Shown here: one piece after another, positions 1 to 11,800 of the stretch
Numbering within the stretch: position 1 is the first letter of the stretch
How the letters are laid out: each line of letters begins with the position of its first letter
Assembly: GCA_964036195.1 (NCBI GenBank)
Contig: OZ038452.1
Coordinates: forward strand, 12,084,704-12,148,703
Direction of reading: 5' to 3'
DNA: 64,000 nucleotides
Origin: Sphaerolaimus hirsutus
Lineage: Eukaryota > Nematoda > Chromadorea > Monhysterida > Sphaerolaimidae
The notes under the pieces: generated by a model
The model's database searches: none
Told to the model about the DNA's origin: nothing
Seen by the model: only the letters and a program-made list of their open reading frames with translations
Translations under genes and position numbers: made by a program

Positions 1-1417
1 CAATCAATTATGCAAGCGCCCGCCGATTTCCTTACGCGTTTGTGTGAATAACTTGTGAATGAGTGGAATTATCACAGCCATACTTTGTGGAAACATTTGC
101 TTATTAGTTGATAATGTTCACATAAAATTTGATCTTCATCCAACCACCCACTGCATAGTTATTAGAAATCTAATGTGTACGTCTAAATTGCCGCACCCTG
201 TATACATATGTGGTACCTTAAAAATGCTACATGCTTTATCCTATCCTAAATATCTACCTATTGATCAATACTCAAATGTGAAAAATATTAAGACTCTAAA
301 CAAAACTAAACTTTGTCTTAACATTGTTAATCTCGCTGCATCTAAAATACCTTGTGCAATAAAAACATTTCACCTGCAATGCACAAAACTCAGTGGTCCA
401 TTCAATCAGACAGGTTTAGCATTTGCTTGCATGTCGTGGTAGGTGTGCAGCTTATGCTACCTGTTAGCTTGGGCTGGACCCCACTGTTCTGCTGCGCTTG
501 CAGTGAAATGTTCAGGCATGTCATTATGCTGCTGAATTTCTGCCATCTTGTTTTGTGTGTGGTTGTGGTAGTGTTGGACTGTGTACAAGCTTCTCCTACA
601 GTAGTGAATGCACATTCTGATGAGACAAACTGTCAAAGCCTAAATATTGTTGTCAGTATTGCTTTTACTTATTTAGTTGCCACAGTGTCGGTGCAATGCA
701 ACTGAATGCAATTACTAGTGCAGTGGTTCGCACATGTACAGGTGTTACATCATTGCTGTGTGTTGTGGTAGGCATGCAGTCGATGCAACACCTCCTCACA
801 TGAGCTGAACCCCACTGCACAAATGTACATGCAGCCAGTTGTGTGCACATGCAGTGGTATGGTCCACATCACTGGATATGTATGCACATATTTACATATA
901 CAGTGGTTTTTGCGCTGTTTATGTTTTTGCCAATGCCAATGGTGCCATGGCGTGGTGCCAATGATGCGCGCAGGTGTTATGGTGCCATTCGCTTGCGATA
1001 GGGGTCAAAAAAAATTGGGGGGCACCCCCCCATTCGCCAGGTCCTCTATACAATCCGTTCCCCACTCAAAAATTCCGGCTACCCACTGCGCACTGCACAC
1101 TATGCCACTGGTAAGGAGTCAGCCAGCTTTGAACAGGGTGCGCGCAGTGTTGTGTCACTCGACAATGGCATTTGTAGACATAAAATAGGTCTTAAAATAG
1201 GATTATCTTACATCGGCATATGTTACAAAATTACAGCAAACCACTCATTGCACTCACATTTGTATTAAAATATTTATTTCATGGCCAAGCATAGAAGAAT
1301 GCAGCTACGAGTCAGAAAAGCGTGAGCGCACTGCGAAAACCGAGCGGGCACTGCGACGACAACAACTGGACTATCCTCGACAATTCGAAATCGAGTACTC
1401 GACGACTATCGACGATA
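1..1417. other. Left flank, no confident gene; diverged internal repeats and a hAT relic
   Basis: No reading frame here resembles a known protein. A GTGGTAGG...GCAGT...ACCCCACTG block occurs at about 434-490 and again, diverged, at about 768-816, so part of the stretch is a diverged direct repeat rich in TG/CA. Around 1005-1085, a G/C-run followed by a TACAATCC...CCCACTCAAAAAT block ending near CCACTG resembles the right end of the complete element at 48472-48884, so it is probably a decayed copy of that hAT-like family. An open frame at 59-442 (127 codons) has no recognisable domain and is not called. Confidence 0.4.
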
Positions 1418-1531
1418 GATGGCTGGGTGGCGCGACCATCTAGGATACAGGTAATGCCAGAATAAGATAAATAGCTGGAAAAATTTTGGGGGAGGGGGTT
1501 GCGGGGGTTCCATGTGCGTTTTCAAAGTGTA
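1418..1531 (+). repeat. Outlying satellite monomer fragment, left edge of the array
   Basis: The block reads GATGGCTGGGTGG..., then CATCTAGG, ACAGGTAATGCC and ATAAATAGCTGGA, then a G-rich run and TTTTCAAAGTGTA. This follows the same order as the main satellite monomer with roughly 80-85 percent identity by eye. The monomer stops at 1531, where an inverted-repeat element begins, and resumes at 2807 with AAATAAGAAAAGGGAG, which is the next part of the monomer. The array edge therefore lies near 1418 and was later split. Confidence 0.75.
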
Positions 1532-1771
1532 TGGCCCACCGCACACTGCAAAGTGGCACGGGCGGTTCGGACGTTTTTCTTGGATGGTCGAAATTCAAAG
1601 GCGGAATTCAAAAGAGGGGTGGTATTAAAAATCATCCGAACCGACCCAAATTTCAGTAGTTTTCTAAATTTGTCATAAATAGAATCATCCAAACCGACTT
1701 TACAACTCCGCCTGGCCGAAAATTAAAAACGTCCGAACCGCCTGTGCCACTTTGCAGTGTCCAGTGAACCA
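1532..1771. mobile_element. MITE with GCACACTGCAAAGTG termini
   Basis: Short non-coding element with imperfect terminal inverted repeats: CCACCGCACACTGCAAAGTG at the left and the complement of CACTTTGCAGTGTCC at the right. It is homologous along its length to 2569-2806; both contain GTTCGGA and CGTCCGAAC blocks and the ACCCAAATTTCAGTAG string. It has no coding capacity. Confidence 0.65.
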
Positions 1772-1774
1772 TTG

Positions 1775-2121
1775 TTGCACGGCACACTGAAATTTTCAGT
1801 TGCAGTTTGAACACTTTTTCAAGGGCGGAATTCAGAAGGGCGGAATTAAAATCGGGGGTGGAATTCAAAAACGTCCGAACTGCCCTCGATTTCAATTCCG
1901 CACATGAAATGTTCGAACACTTTGACGATGGCGGAATTGCCTCGAATTGTGCAGGGGCAGAATTAATTCGGAAAGGGCGGAAAGCGCAAAGCGTTTGCAC
2001 AATGTCCGCACTCTTTTTATGCATGGCGGAATTGCCTCGAATTGTGCACGGGCTGAATTAATTCGGAAAGCGCAAAGCGTTTGAACACTGTCCGCACTCT
2101 TTTGAGTGTGCGGTGTGCCAT
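1775..2121. mobile_element. Second inverted-repeat element of the same cluster
   Basis: The left end has GCACGGCACACTGAAATTTT and the right end has GAGTGTGCGGTGTGCCA, which are inverted relative to each other. The interior contains an internal direct repeat: GGCGGAATTGCCTCGAATTG occurs at about 1930 and 2026, followed both times by a GAATTAATTCGGAAAG string. It is non-coding; the small open frames are a by-product of low stop density. Confidence 0.5.
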
Positions 2122-2568
2122 CTAGGCAAGAAAACATTGGGACACTTTCTAGAGGGTGGAATTCAGTTTAAGTTTACACAAATATGCCACACGGTGAACT
2201 TCAATATCTTTAAAACAAGTGGATATTACTAAAAAATTTCTCTATTCATTTTTGAAGACAAAGCCTAGATCTACCTATAAAATTTTTTTCACAAATATAT
2301 TTGGCAAGATAAGTGAGATGTGTTTCTCACAACAACCTTCTCTAATGGGTGGAATTGAAAGTCAAGGGCGGAATTGAAAGTGTCCCAATCATTTTGAAAC
2401 TTGCTGCGTGGAAATGTTATGACACGCAAATCAGCGAAAAGTGTACAAATTTGTCCGGACTCCTTTCGAATGTCCAAAAAATGCCCTAAAAATCCTTTAA
2501 AAAATCGTTCAAACTGCACTTGGAGTTTCGCCTTGGTGGAACTCAAAAACGTTTGAACCGCACCGCCA

Positions 2569-2806
2569 TTGGCGCACCGCACACTGCAAAGTGTAACGGG
2601 ACGTTCGGATGATTTTGCATGGGTGGAATTCAAAGGCAGAATTAAAAAAGGGGTGGAATTTAAAATCGTCCGAACCGACCCAAATTTCAGTAGTTTTTTA
2701 GATGTGTTGTAAATAAAATCGTCCGAACTGACTTTATAGTTCTGCCCGGGTGGAAACTAAAACGTCCGGACCCAATCGTTACACTTTGCAGTGTGCGGTG
2801 CACCAA
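2569..2806. mobile_element. MITE, 238 bp, abutting the satellite array
   Basis: Long terminal inverted repeats: TTGGCGCACCGCACACTGCA at the left, and at the right a segment whose complement reads TTGGTGCACCGCACACTGCA; similarity continues through AAGTGTAACG. The right terminus ends at 2806 and satellite sequence starts at 2807. It belongs to the same superfamily as 1532-1771. The related GCACCGCACACTGAAA MITE at 52492-52769 shares only the first part of the terminus. Confidence 0.75.
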
Positions 2807-5800
2807 TAAATAAGAAAAGGGAGTAAAAATTGCTACAAGTAGGTGAAAATGGCCAAAATGCGTATACAAGTACATATAGTACCAAAAATAGCTGAAAATA
2901 GGCAGTTAGACACATGAACTAGTGATTTTGGGGCTGAAAATCATAAAAAGGTCTGAACAATAGCGATTTTTTAGCAAAAATTGGGGTATAGTTTCTCAAA
3001 AATCACTCCAGATAGGTAGATAGATGGGTGGTGCAACCATCTAGATAACAGGTAATGCCGGAATCAGATAAATAGCTGGACAAAATTTTAGGGGGTGGGC
3101 CTTTGCGGGTGGTCGATATATATGCTTTTTCAGAAATGGTCAAAAATCGGTATATAAGCACATATAGTACCAAAAATAGCTGGAAATAGGCAGTTAGACA
3201 CATGAACTAGTGATTTTGGAGGTAAAAACCATAAAAAGGTATGAAAAATAGCGATTTTTAGCGAAAATTGCAGTATAGTTTCTCAAAAATCACTCCAGAT
3301 AGGTAGATAGCTGAGCGGCCTCTGAGATAGATAGATAGCTGGATGGTGCAACCATCTAGGTAACAGGTAATGCTGGAATGAGATAAATAGCTGGAAAAAA
3401 TTTTGGGATGGCGGTTTGGGGGGGTTGCGGGGGGTCGATATATAGGCTTTTTCAAGGTGAACAAGGAAGAAATAGGAGAAAAATTGCTAAAAGTAGGTGA
3501 AATGGCCAAACTTGGGTATATAAGCACAGAGTACCAAAAATAGCTGAAAATAAGCAGTTAGACACATGAACTAGTGATTTTGGGGGTGAAAATCATAAAA
3601 AGGTATGAAAAGTAGCGATTTTTAAGCGAAAATTGGGGTATAGCTTCTCAAAAACACTCCAGATAGGTAGATAGCAGAGCAGCCTCTGAGATAGATAGAG
3701 GTAGCTGAGCGGCCTCCGAGATGGATAGATAGCTGGGTGGTGCAACCATCTAGGTAACAGGTAATGCCGGAATGAGATAAATAGCTGGACAAATTTTGGG
3801 GATGGCGGTTTGGGGGCATTGCGGGGGTCAATATATAGGCTTTTTCAAGGTGAATAAGGAAGAAAAGGGAGAAAAATAGCTAAAAGTAGGTGAAATGGCC
3901 AAACTTGGGTATATAAGCACATATAGTACCAAAAATAGCTGAAAATAGGCAGTTAGACACATTACCTAGTGATTTTGCAGGTGAATATTGTAAAAACAGA
4001 TGAAAAATAGCGATTTTTGGCAAAAATTGAGGTATACTTTCTCAAAAATCGCTCCAGATAGGTAGAGAGCTGGCTGATTTGAGGGGGTTAGGTAGACCAA
4101 AATAATAGCCCAAAATTTGCCTCTGGGATAAATAGATAGCTGAGCAGCCTCCAAGATAGATAGATAGCTGAGCGACCTCCAGGATAGATAGATGGCTGGG
4201 CGGTGCAACCATCTAGGTAACAGGTAATGCCGGAATCAGAAAAATAGCTGGAAAAAATTTTAGGGGGTGGGGCTTTGCGGGTGGTCGATATATACGCTTT
4301 TTCAGAAATGGTCAAAAATCGGTATATAAGCACATATAGTACCAAAAATAGCTGGAAATAGGCAGTTAGACACATGAACTAGTGATTTTGGAGGTAAAAA
4401 CCATAAAAAGGTATGAAAAATAGCGATTTTTAGCGAAAAATGCAGTATAGTTTCTCAAAAATCACTCCAGATAGGTAGATAGCTGAGCGGCATCTGAGAT
4501 AGATAGATAGCTGGATGGTGCAACCATCTAGGTAACAGGTAATGCTGGAATGAGATAAATAGCTGGAAAAAATTTTGGGATGGCGGTTTGGGGGGGTTGC
4601 GGGGGGTCGATATATAGGCTTTTTCAAGGTGAACAAGGAAGAAATAGGAGAAAAATTGCTAAAAGTAGGTGAAATGGCCAAACTTGGGTATATAAGCACA
4701 GAGTACCAAAAATAGCTGAAAATAAGCAGTTAGACACATGAACTAGTGATTTTGGGGGTGAAAATCATAAAAAGGTATGAAAAATAGCGATTTTTTAGCG
4801 AACATTGGGGTATAGTTTCTCAAAAACACTCCAGATAGGTAGATAGCAGAGCAGCCTCTGAGATAGATAGAGGTAGCTGAGCGGCCTCCGAGATGGATAG
4901 ATAGCTGGGTGGTGCAACCATCTAGGTAACAGGTAATGCCGGAATGAGATAAATAGCTGGACAAATTTTGGGGATGGTGGTTTGGGGGCATTGCGGGGGT
5001 CAATATATAGGCTTTTTCAAGGTGAATAAGGTAGAAAAGGGAGAAAAATAGCTAAAAGTAGGTGAAATGGCCAAACTTGGGTATATAAGCACAGAGTACC
5101 AAAAATAGCTGAAAATAAGCAGTTAGACACATGAACTAGTGATTTTGGGGGTGAAAATCATAAAAAGGTATGAAAAATAGCGATTTTTTAGCGAACATTG
5201 GGGTATAGTTTCTCAAAAACACTCCAGATAGGTAGATAGCAGAGCAGCCTCTGAGATAGATAGAGGTAGCTGAGCAGCCTCCGAGATGGATAGATAGCTG
5301 GGTGGTGCAACCATCTAGGTAACAGGTAATGCCGGAATGAGATAAATAGCTGGACAAATTTTGGGGATGGCGGTTTGGGGGCATTGCGGGGGTCAATATA
5401 TAGGCTTTTTCAAGGTGAATAAGGTAGAAAAGGGAGAAAAATAGCTAAAAGTAGGTGAAATGGCCAAACTTGGGTATATAAGCACATATAGTACCAAAAA
5501 TAGCTGAAAATAGGCAGTTAGACACATTACCTAGTGATTTTGCAGGTGAATATTGTAAAAACAGATGAAAAATAGCGATTTTTGGCAAAAATTGAGGTAT
5601 ACTTTCTCAAAAATCGCTCCAGATAGGTAGAGAGCTGGCTGATTTGAGGGGGTTAGGTAGACCAAAATAATAGCCCAAAATTTGCCTCTGGGATAAATAG
5701 ATAGCTGAGCAGCCTCCAAGATAGATAGATAGCTGAGCGACCTCCAGGATAGATAGATGGCTGGGCGGTGCAACCATCTAGGTAACAGGTAATGCCGGAA

Positions 5801-8800
5801 TCAGAAAAATAGCTGGAAAAAATTTTAGGGGGTGGGGCTTTGCGGGTGGTCGATATATACGCTTTTTCAGAAATGGTCAAAAATCGGTATATAAGCACAT
5901 ATAGTACCAAAAATAGCTGGAAATAGGCAGTTAGACACATGAACTAGTGATTTTGGAGGTAAAAACCATAAAAAGGTATGAAAAATAGCGATTTTTAGCG
6001 AAAAATGCAGTATAGTTTCTCAAAAATCACTCCAGATAGGTAGATAGCTGAGCGGCATCTGAGATAGATAGATAGCTGGATGGTGCAACCATCTAGGTAA
6101 CAGGTAATGCTGGAATGAGATAAATAGCTGGAAAAAATTTTGGGATGGCGGTTTGGGGGGGTTGCGGGGGGTCGATATATAGGCTTTTTCAAGGTGAACA
6201 AGGAAGAAATAGGAGAAAAATTGCTAAAAGTAGGTGAAATGGCCAAACTTGGGTATATAAGCACAGAGTACCAAAAATAGCTGAAAATAAGCAGTTAGAC
6301 ACATGAACTAGTGATTTTGGGGGTGAAAATCATAAAAAGGTATGAAAAATAGCGATTTTTTAGCGAACATTGGGGTATAGTTTCTCAAAAACACTCCAGA
6401 TAGGTAGATAGCAGAGCAGCCTCTGAGATAGATAGAGGTAGCTGAGCGGCCTCCGAGATGGATAGATAGCTGGGTGGTGCAACCATCTAGGTAACAGGTA
6501 ATGCCGGAATGAGATAAATAGCTGGACAAATTTTGGGGATGGCGGTTTGGGGGCATTGCGGGGGTCAATATATAGGCTTTTTCAAGGTGAATAAGGTAGA
6601 AAAGGGAGAAAAATAGCTAAAAGTAGGTGAAATGGCCAAACTTGGGTATATAAGCACAGAGTACCAAAAATAGCTGAAAATAAGCAGTTAGACACATGAA
6701 CTAGTGATTTTGGGGGTGAAAATCATAAAAAGGTATGAAAAATAGCGATTTTTTAGTGAACATTGGGGTATAGTTTCTCAAAAACACTCCAGATAGGTAG
6801 ATAGCAGAGCAGCCTCTGAGATAGATAGAGGTAGCTGAGCAGCCTCCGAGATGGATAGATAGCTGGGTGGTGCAACCATCTAGGTAACAGGTAATGCCGG
6901 AATGAGATAAATAGCTGGACAAATTTTGGGGATGGCGGTTTGGGGGCATTGCGGGGGTCAATATATAGGCTTTTTCAAGGTGAATAAGGTAGAAAAGGGA
7001 GAAAAATAGCTAAAAGTAGGTGAAATGGCCAAACTTGGGTATATAAGCACATATAGTACCAAAAATAGCTGAAAATAGGCAGTTAGACACATTACCTAGT
7101 GATTTTGCAGGTGAATATTGTAAAAACAGATGAAAAATAGCGATTTTTGGCAAAAATTGAGGTATACTTTCTCAAAAATCGCTCCAGATAGGTAGAGAGC
7201 TGGCTGATTTGAGGGGGTTAGGTAGACCAAAATAATAGCCCAAAATTTGCCTCTGGGATAGATAGATAGCTGAGCAGCCTCCAAGATAGATAGATAGCTG
7301 AGCGACCTCCAGGATAGATAGATGGCTGGGCGGTGCAACCATCTAGGTAAAAGGTAATGCTGGAATCAGAAAAATAGCTGGAAAAAATTTTAGGGGGTGG
7401 GGCTTTGCGGGTGGTCGATATATATGCTTTTTCAGAAATGGTCAAAAATCGGTATATAAGCACATATAGTACCAAAAATAGCTGGAAATAGGCAGTTAGA
7501 CACATGAACTAGTGATTTTGGAGGTAAAAACCATAAAAAGGTATGAAAAATAGCGATTTTTAGCGAAAAATGCAGTATAGTTTCTCAAAAATCACTCCAG
7601 ATAGGTAGATAGCTGAGCGGCATCTGAGATAGATAGCTGGGTGGTGCAACCATCTAGGTAACAGGTAATGCTGGAATGAGATAAATAGCTGGAAAAAATT
7701 TTGGGATGGGGGTTTGGGGGGGTTGCGGGGGGTCGATATATAGGCTTTTTCAAGGTGAACAAGGAAGAAATAGGAGAAAAATTGCTAAAAGTAGGTGAAA
7801 TGGCCAAACTTGGGTATATAAGCACAGAGTACCAAAAATAGCTGAAAATAAGCAGTTAGACACATGAACTAGTGATTTTGGGGGTGAAAATCATAAAAAG
7901 GTATGAAAAATAGCGATTTTTTAGCGAACATTGGGGTATAGTTTCTCAAAAACACTCCAGATAGGTAGATAGCAGAGCAGCCTCTGAGATAGATAGAGGT
8001 AGCTGAGCGGCCTCCGAGATGGATAGATAGCTGGGTGGTGCAACCATCTAGGTAACAGGTAATGCCGGAATGAGATAAATAGCTGGACAAATTTTGGGGA
8101 TGGCGGTTTGGGGGCATTGCGGGGGTCAATATATAGGCTTTTTCAAGGTGAATAAGGTAGAAAAGGGAGAAAAATAGCTAAAAGTAGGTGAAATGGCCAA
8201 ACTTGGGTATATAAGCACAGAGTACCAAAAATAGCTGAAAATAAGCAGTTAGACACATGAACTAGTGATTTTGGGGGTGAAAATCATAAAAAGGTATGAA
8301 AAATAGCGATTTTTTAGCGAACATTGGGGTATAGTTTCTCAAAAACACTCCAGATAGGTAGATAGCAGAGCAGCCTCTGAGATAGATAGAGGTAGCTGAG
8401 CAGCCTCCGAGATGGATAGATAGCTGGGTGGTGCAACCATCTAGGTAACAGGTAATGCCGGAATGAGATAAATAGCTGGACAAATTTTGGGGATGGCGGT
8501 TTGGGGGCATTGCGGGGGTCAATATATAGGCTTTTTCAAGGTGAATAAGGTAGAAAAGGGAGAAAAATAGCTAAAAGTAGGTGAAATGGCCAAACTTGGG
8601 TATATAAGCACATATAGTACCAAAAATAGCTGAAAATAGGCAGTTAGACACATTACCTAGTGATTTTGCAGGTGAATATTGTAAAAACAGATGAAAAATA
8701 GCGATTTTTGGCAAAAATTGAGGTATACTTTCTCAAAAATCGCTCCAGATAGGTAGAGAGCTGGCTGATTTGAGGGGGTTAGGTAGACCAAAATAATAGC

Positions 8801-11800
8801 CCAAAATTTGCCTCTGGGATAGATAGATAGCTGAGCAGCCTCCAAGATAGATAGATAGCTGAGCGACCTCCAGGATAGATAGATGGCTGGGCGGTGCAAC
8901 CATCTAGGTAAAAGGTAATGCTGGAATCAGAAAAATAGCTGGAAAAAATTTTAGGGGGTGGGGCTTTGCGGGTGGTCGATATATATGCTTTTTCAGAAAT
9001 GGTCAAAAATCGGTATATAAGCACATATAGTACCAAAAATAGCTGGAAATAGGCAGTTAGACACATGAACTAGTGATTTTGGAGGTAAAAACCATAAAAA
9101 GGTATGAAAAATAGCGATTTTTAGCGAAAAATGCAGTATAGTTTCTCAAAAATCACTCCAGATAGGTAGATAGCTGAGCGGCATCTGAGATAGATAGCTG
9201 GGTGGTGCAACCATCTAGGTAACAGGTAATGCTGGAATGAGATAAATAGCTGGAAAAAATTTTGGGATGGGGGTTTGGGGGGGTTGCGGGGGGTCGATAT
9301 ATAGGCTTTTTCAAGGTGAACAAGGAAGAAATAGGAGAAAAATTGCTAAAAGTAGGTGAAATGGCCAAACTTGGGTATATAAGCACATAGAGTACCAAAA
9401 ATAGCTGAAAATAAGCAGTTAGACACATGAACTAGTGATTTTGGGGGTGAAAATCATAAAAAGGTATGAAAAATAGCAATTTTTTGGCGAACATTGGGGT
9501 ATAGTTTCTCAAAAACACTCCAGATAGGTAGATAGCAGAGCAGCCTCTGAGATAGATAGAGGTAGCTGAGCAGCCTCCGAGATGGATAGATAGCTGGGTG
9601 GTGCAACCATCTAGGTAACAGGTAATGCCGGAATGAGATAAATAGCTGGACAAATTTTGGGGATGGCGGTTTGGGGGCATTGTGGGGGTCAATATATAGG
9701 CTTTTTCAAGGTGAATAAGGTAGAAAAGGGAGAAAAATAGCTAAAAGTAGGTGAAATGGCCAAACTTGGGTATATAAGCACAGAGTACCAAAAATAGCTG
9801 AAAATAAGCAGTTAGACACATGAACTAGTAATTTTGGGGGTGAAAATCATAAAAAGGTATGAAAAATAGCGATTTTTTAGCGAACATTGGGGTATAGTTT
9901 CTCAAAAACACTCCAGATAGGTAGATAGCAGAGCAGCCTCTGAGATAGATAGAGGTAGCTGAGCAGCCTCCGAGATGGATAGATAGCTGGGTGGTGCAAC
10001 CATCTAGGTAACAGGTAATGCCGGAATGAGATAAATAGCTGGACAAATTTTGGGGATGGCGGTTTGGGGGCATTGCGGGGGTCAATATATAGGCTTTTTC
10101 AAGGTGAATAAGGTAGAAAAGGGAGAAAAATAGCTAAAAGTAGGTGAAATGGCCAAACTTGGGTATATAAGCACATATAGTACCAAAAATAGCTGAAAAT
10201 AGGCAGTTAGACACATTACCTAGTGATTTTGCAGGTGAATATTGTAAAAACAGATGAAAAATAGCGATTTTTGGCAAAAATTGAGGTATACTTTCTCAAA
10301 AATCGCTCCAGATAGGTAGAGAGCTGGCTGATTTGAGGGGGTTAGGTAGACCAAAATAATAGCCCAAAATTTGCCTCTGGGATAGATAGATAGCTGAGCA
10401 GCCTCCAAGATAGATAGATAGCTGAGCAACCTCCAGGATAGATAGATGGCTGGGCGGTGCAACCATCTAGGTAAAAGGTAATGCCGGAATCAGAAAAATA
10501 GCTGGAAAAAATTTTAGGGGGTGGGGCTTTGCGGGTGGTCGATATATATGCTTTTTCAGAAATGGTCAAAAATCGGTATATAAGCACATATAGTACCAAA
10601 AATAGCTGGAAATAGGCAGTTAGACACATGAACTAGTGATTTTGGAGGTAAAAACCATAAAAAGGTATGAAAAATAGCGATTTTTAGCGAAAAATGCAGT
10701 ATAGTTTCTCAAAAATCACTCCAGATAGGTAGATAGCTGAGCGGCATCTGAGATAGATAGCTGGGTGGTGCAACCATCTAGGTAACAGGTAATGCTGGAA
10801 TGAGATAAATAGCTGGAAAAAATTTTGGGATGGGGGTTTGGGGGGGTTGCGGGGGGTCGATATATAGGCTTTTTCAAGGTGAACAAGGAAGAAATAGGAG
10901 AAAAATTGCTAAAAGTAGGTGAAATGGCCAAACTTGGGTATATAAGCACATAGAGTACCAAAAATAGCTGAAAATAAGCAGTTAGACACATGAACTAGTG
11001 ATTTTGGGGGTGAAAATCATAAAAAGGTATGAAAAATAGCGATTTTTTAGCGAAAATTGGGGTATAGTTTCTCAAAAACACTCCAGATAGGTAGATAGCT
11101 GAGCAGCCTCTGAGATAGATAGAGGTAGCTGAGCGGCCTCCGAGATGGATAGATAGCTGGGTGGTGCAACCATCTAGGTAACAGGTAATGCCGGAATGAG
11201 ATAAATAGCTGGACAAATTTTGGGGATAGCGGTTTGGGGGCGTTGCGAGGGTCAATATATAGGCTTTTTCAAGGTGAATAAGGAAGAAAAGGGAGAAAAA
11301 TAGCTAAAAGTAGGTGAAATGGCCAAACTTGGGTATATAAGCACATATAGTACCAAAAATAGCTGAAAATAGGCAGTTAGACACATTACCTAGTGATTTT
11401 GCAGGTGAATATTGTAAAAACAGATGAAAAATAGCGATTTTTGGCAAAAATTGAGGTATACTTTCTCAAAAATCGCTCCAGATAGGTAGAGAGCTGGCTG
11501 ATTTGAGGGGGTTAGGTAGACCAAAATAATAGCCCAAAATTTGCCTCTGGGATAGATAGATAGCTGAGCAGCCTCCAAGATAGATAGATAGCTGAGCGAC
11601 CTCCAGGATAGATAGATGGCTGGGCGGTGCAACCATCTAGGTAAAAGGTAATGCCGGAATCAGAAAAATAGCTGGAAAAAATTTTAGGGGGTGGGGCTTT
11701 GCGGGTGGTCGATATATATGCTTTTTCAGAAATGGTCAAAAATCGGTATATAAGCACATATAGTACCAAAAATAGCTGGAAATAGGCAGTTAGACACATG

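Noticed and set aside
59-442. A possible small gene of 127 codons
   Set aside because: No domain, no splice or promoter support, and composition like the surrounding repeat; kept only as a remark in the flank entry.
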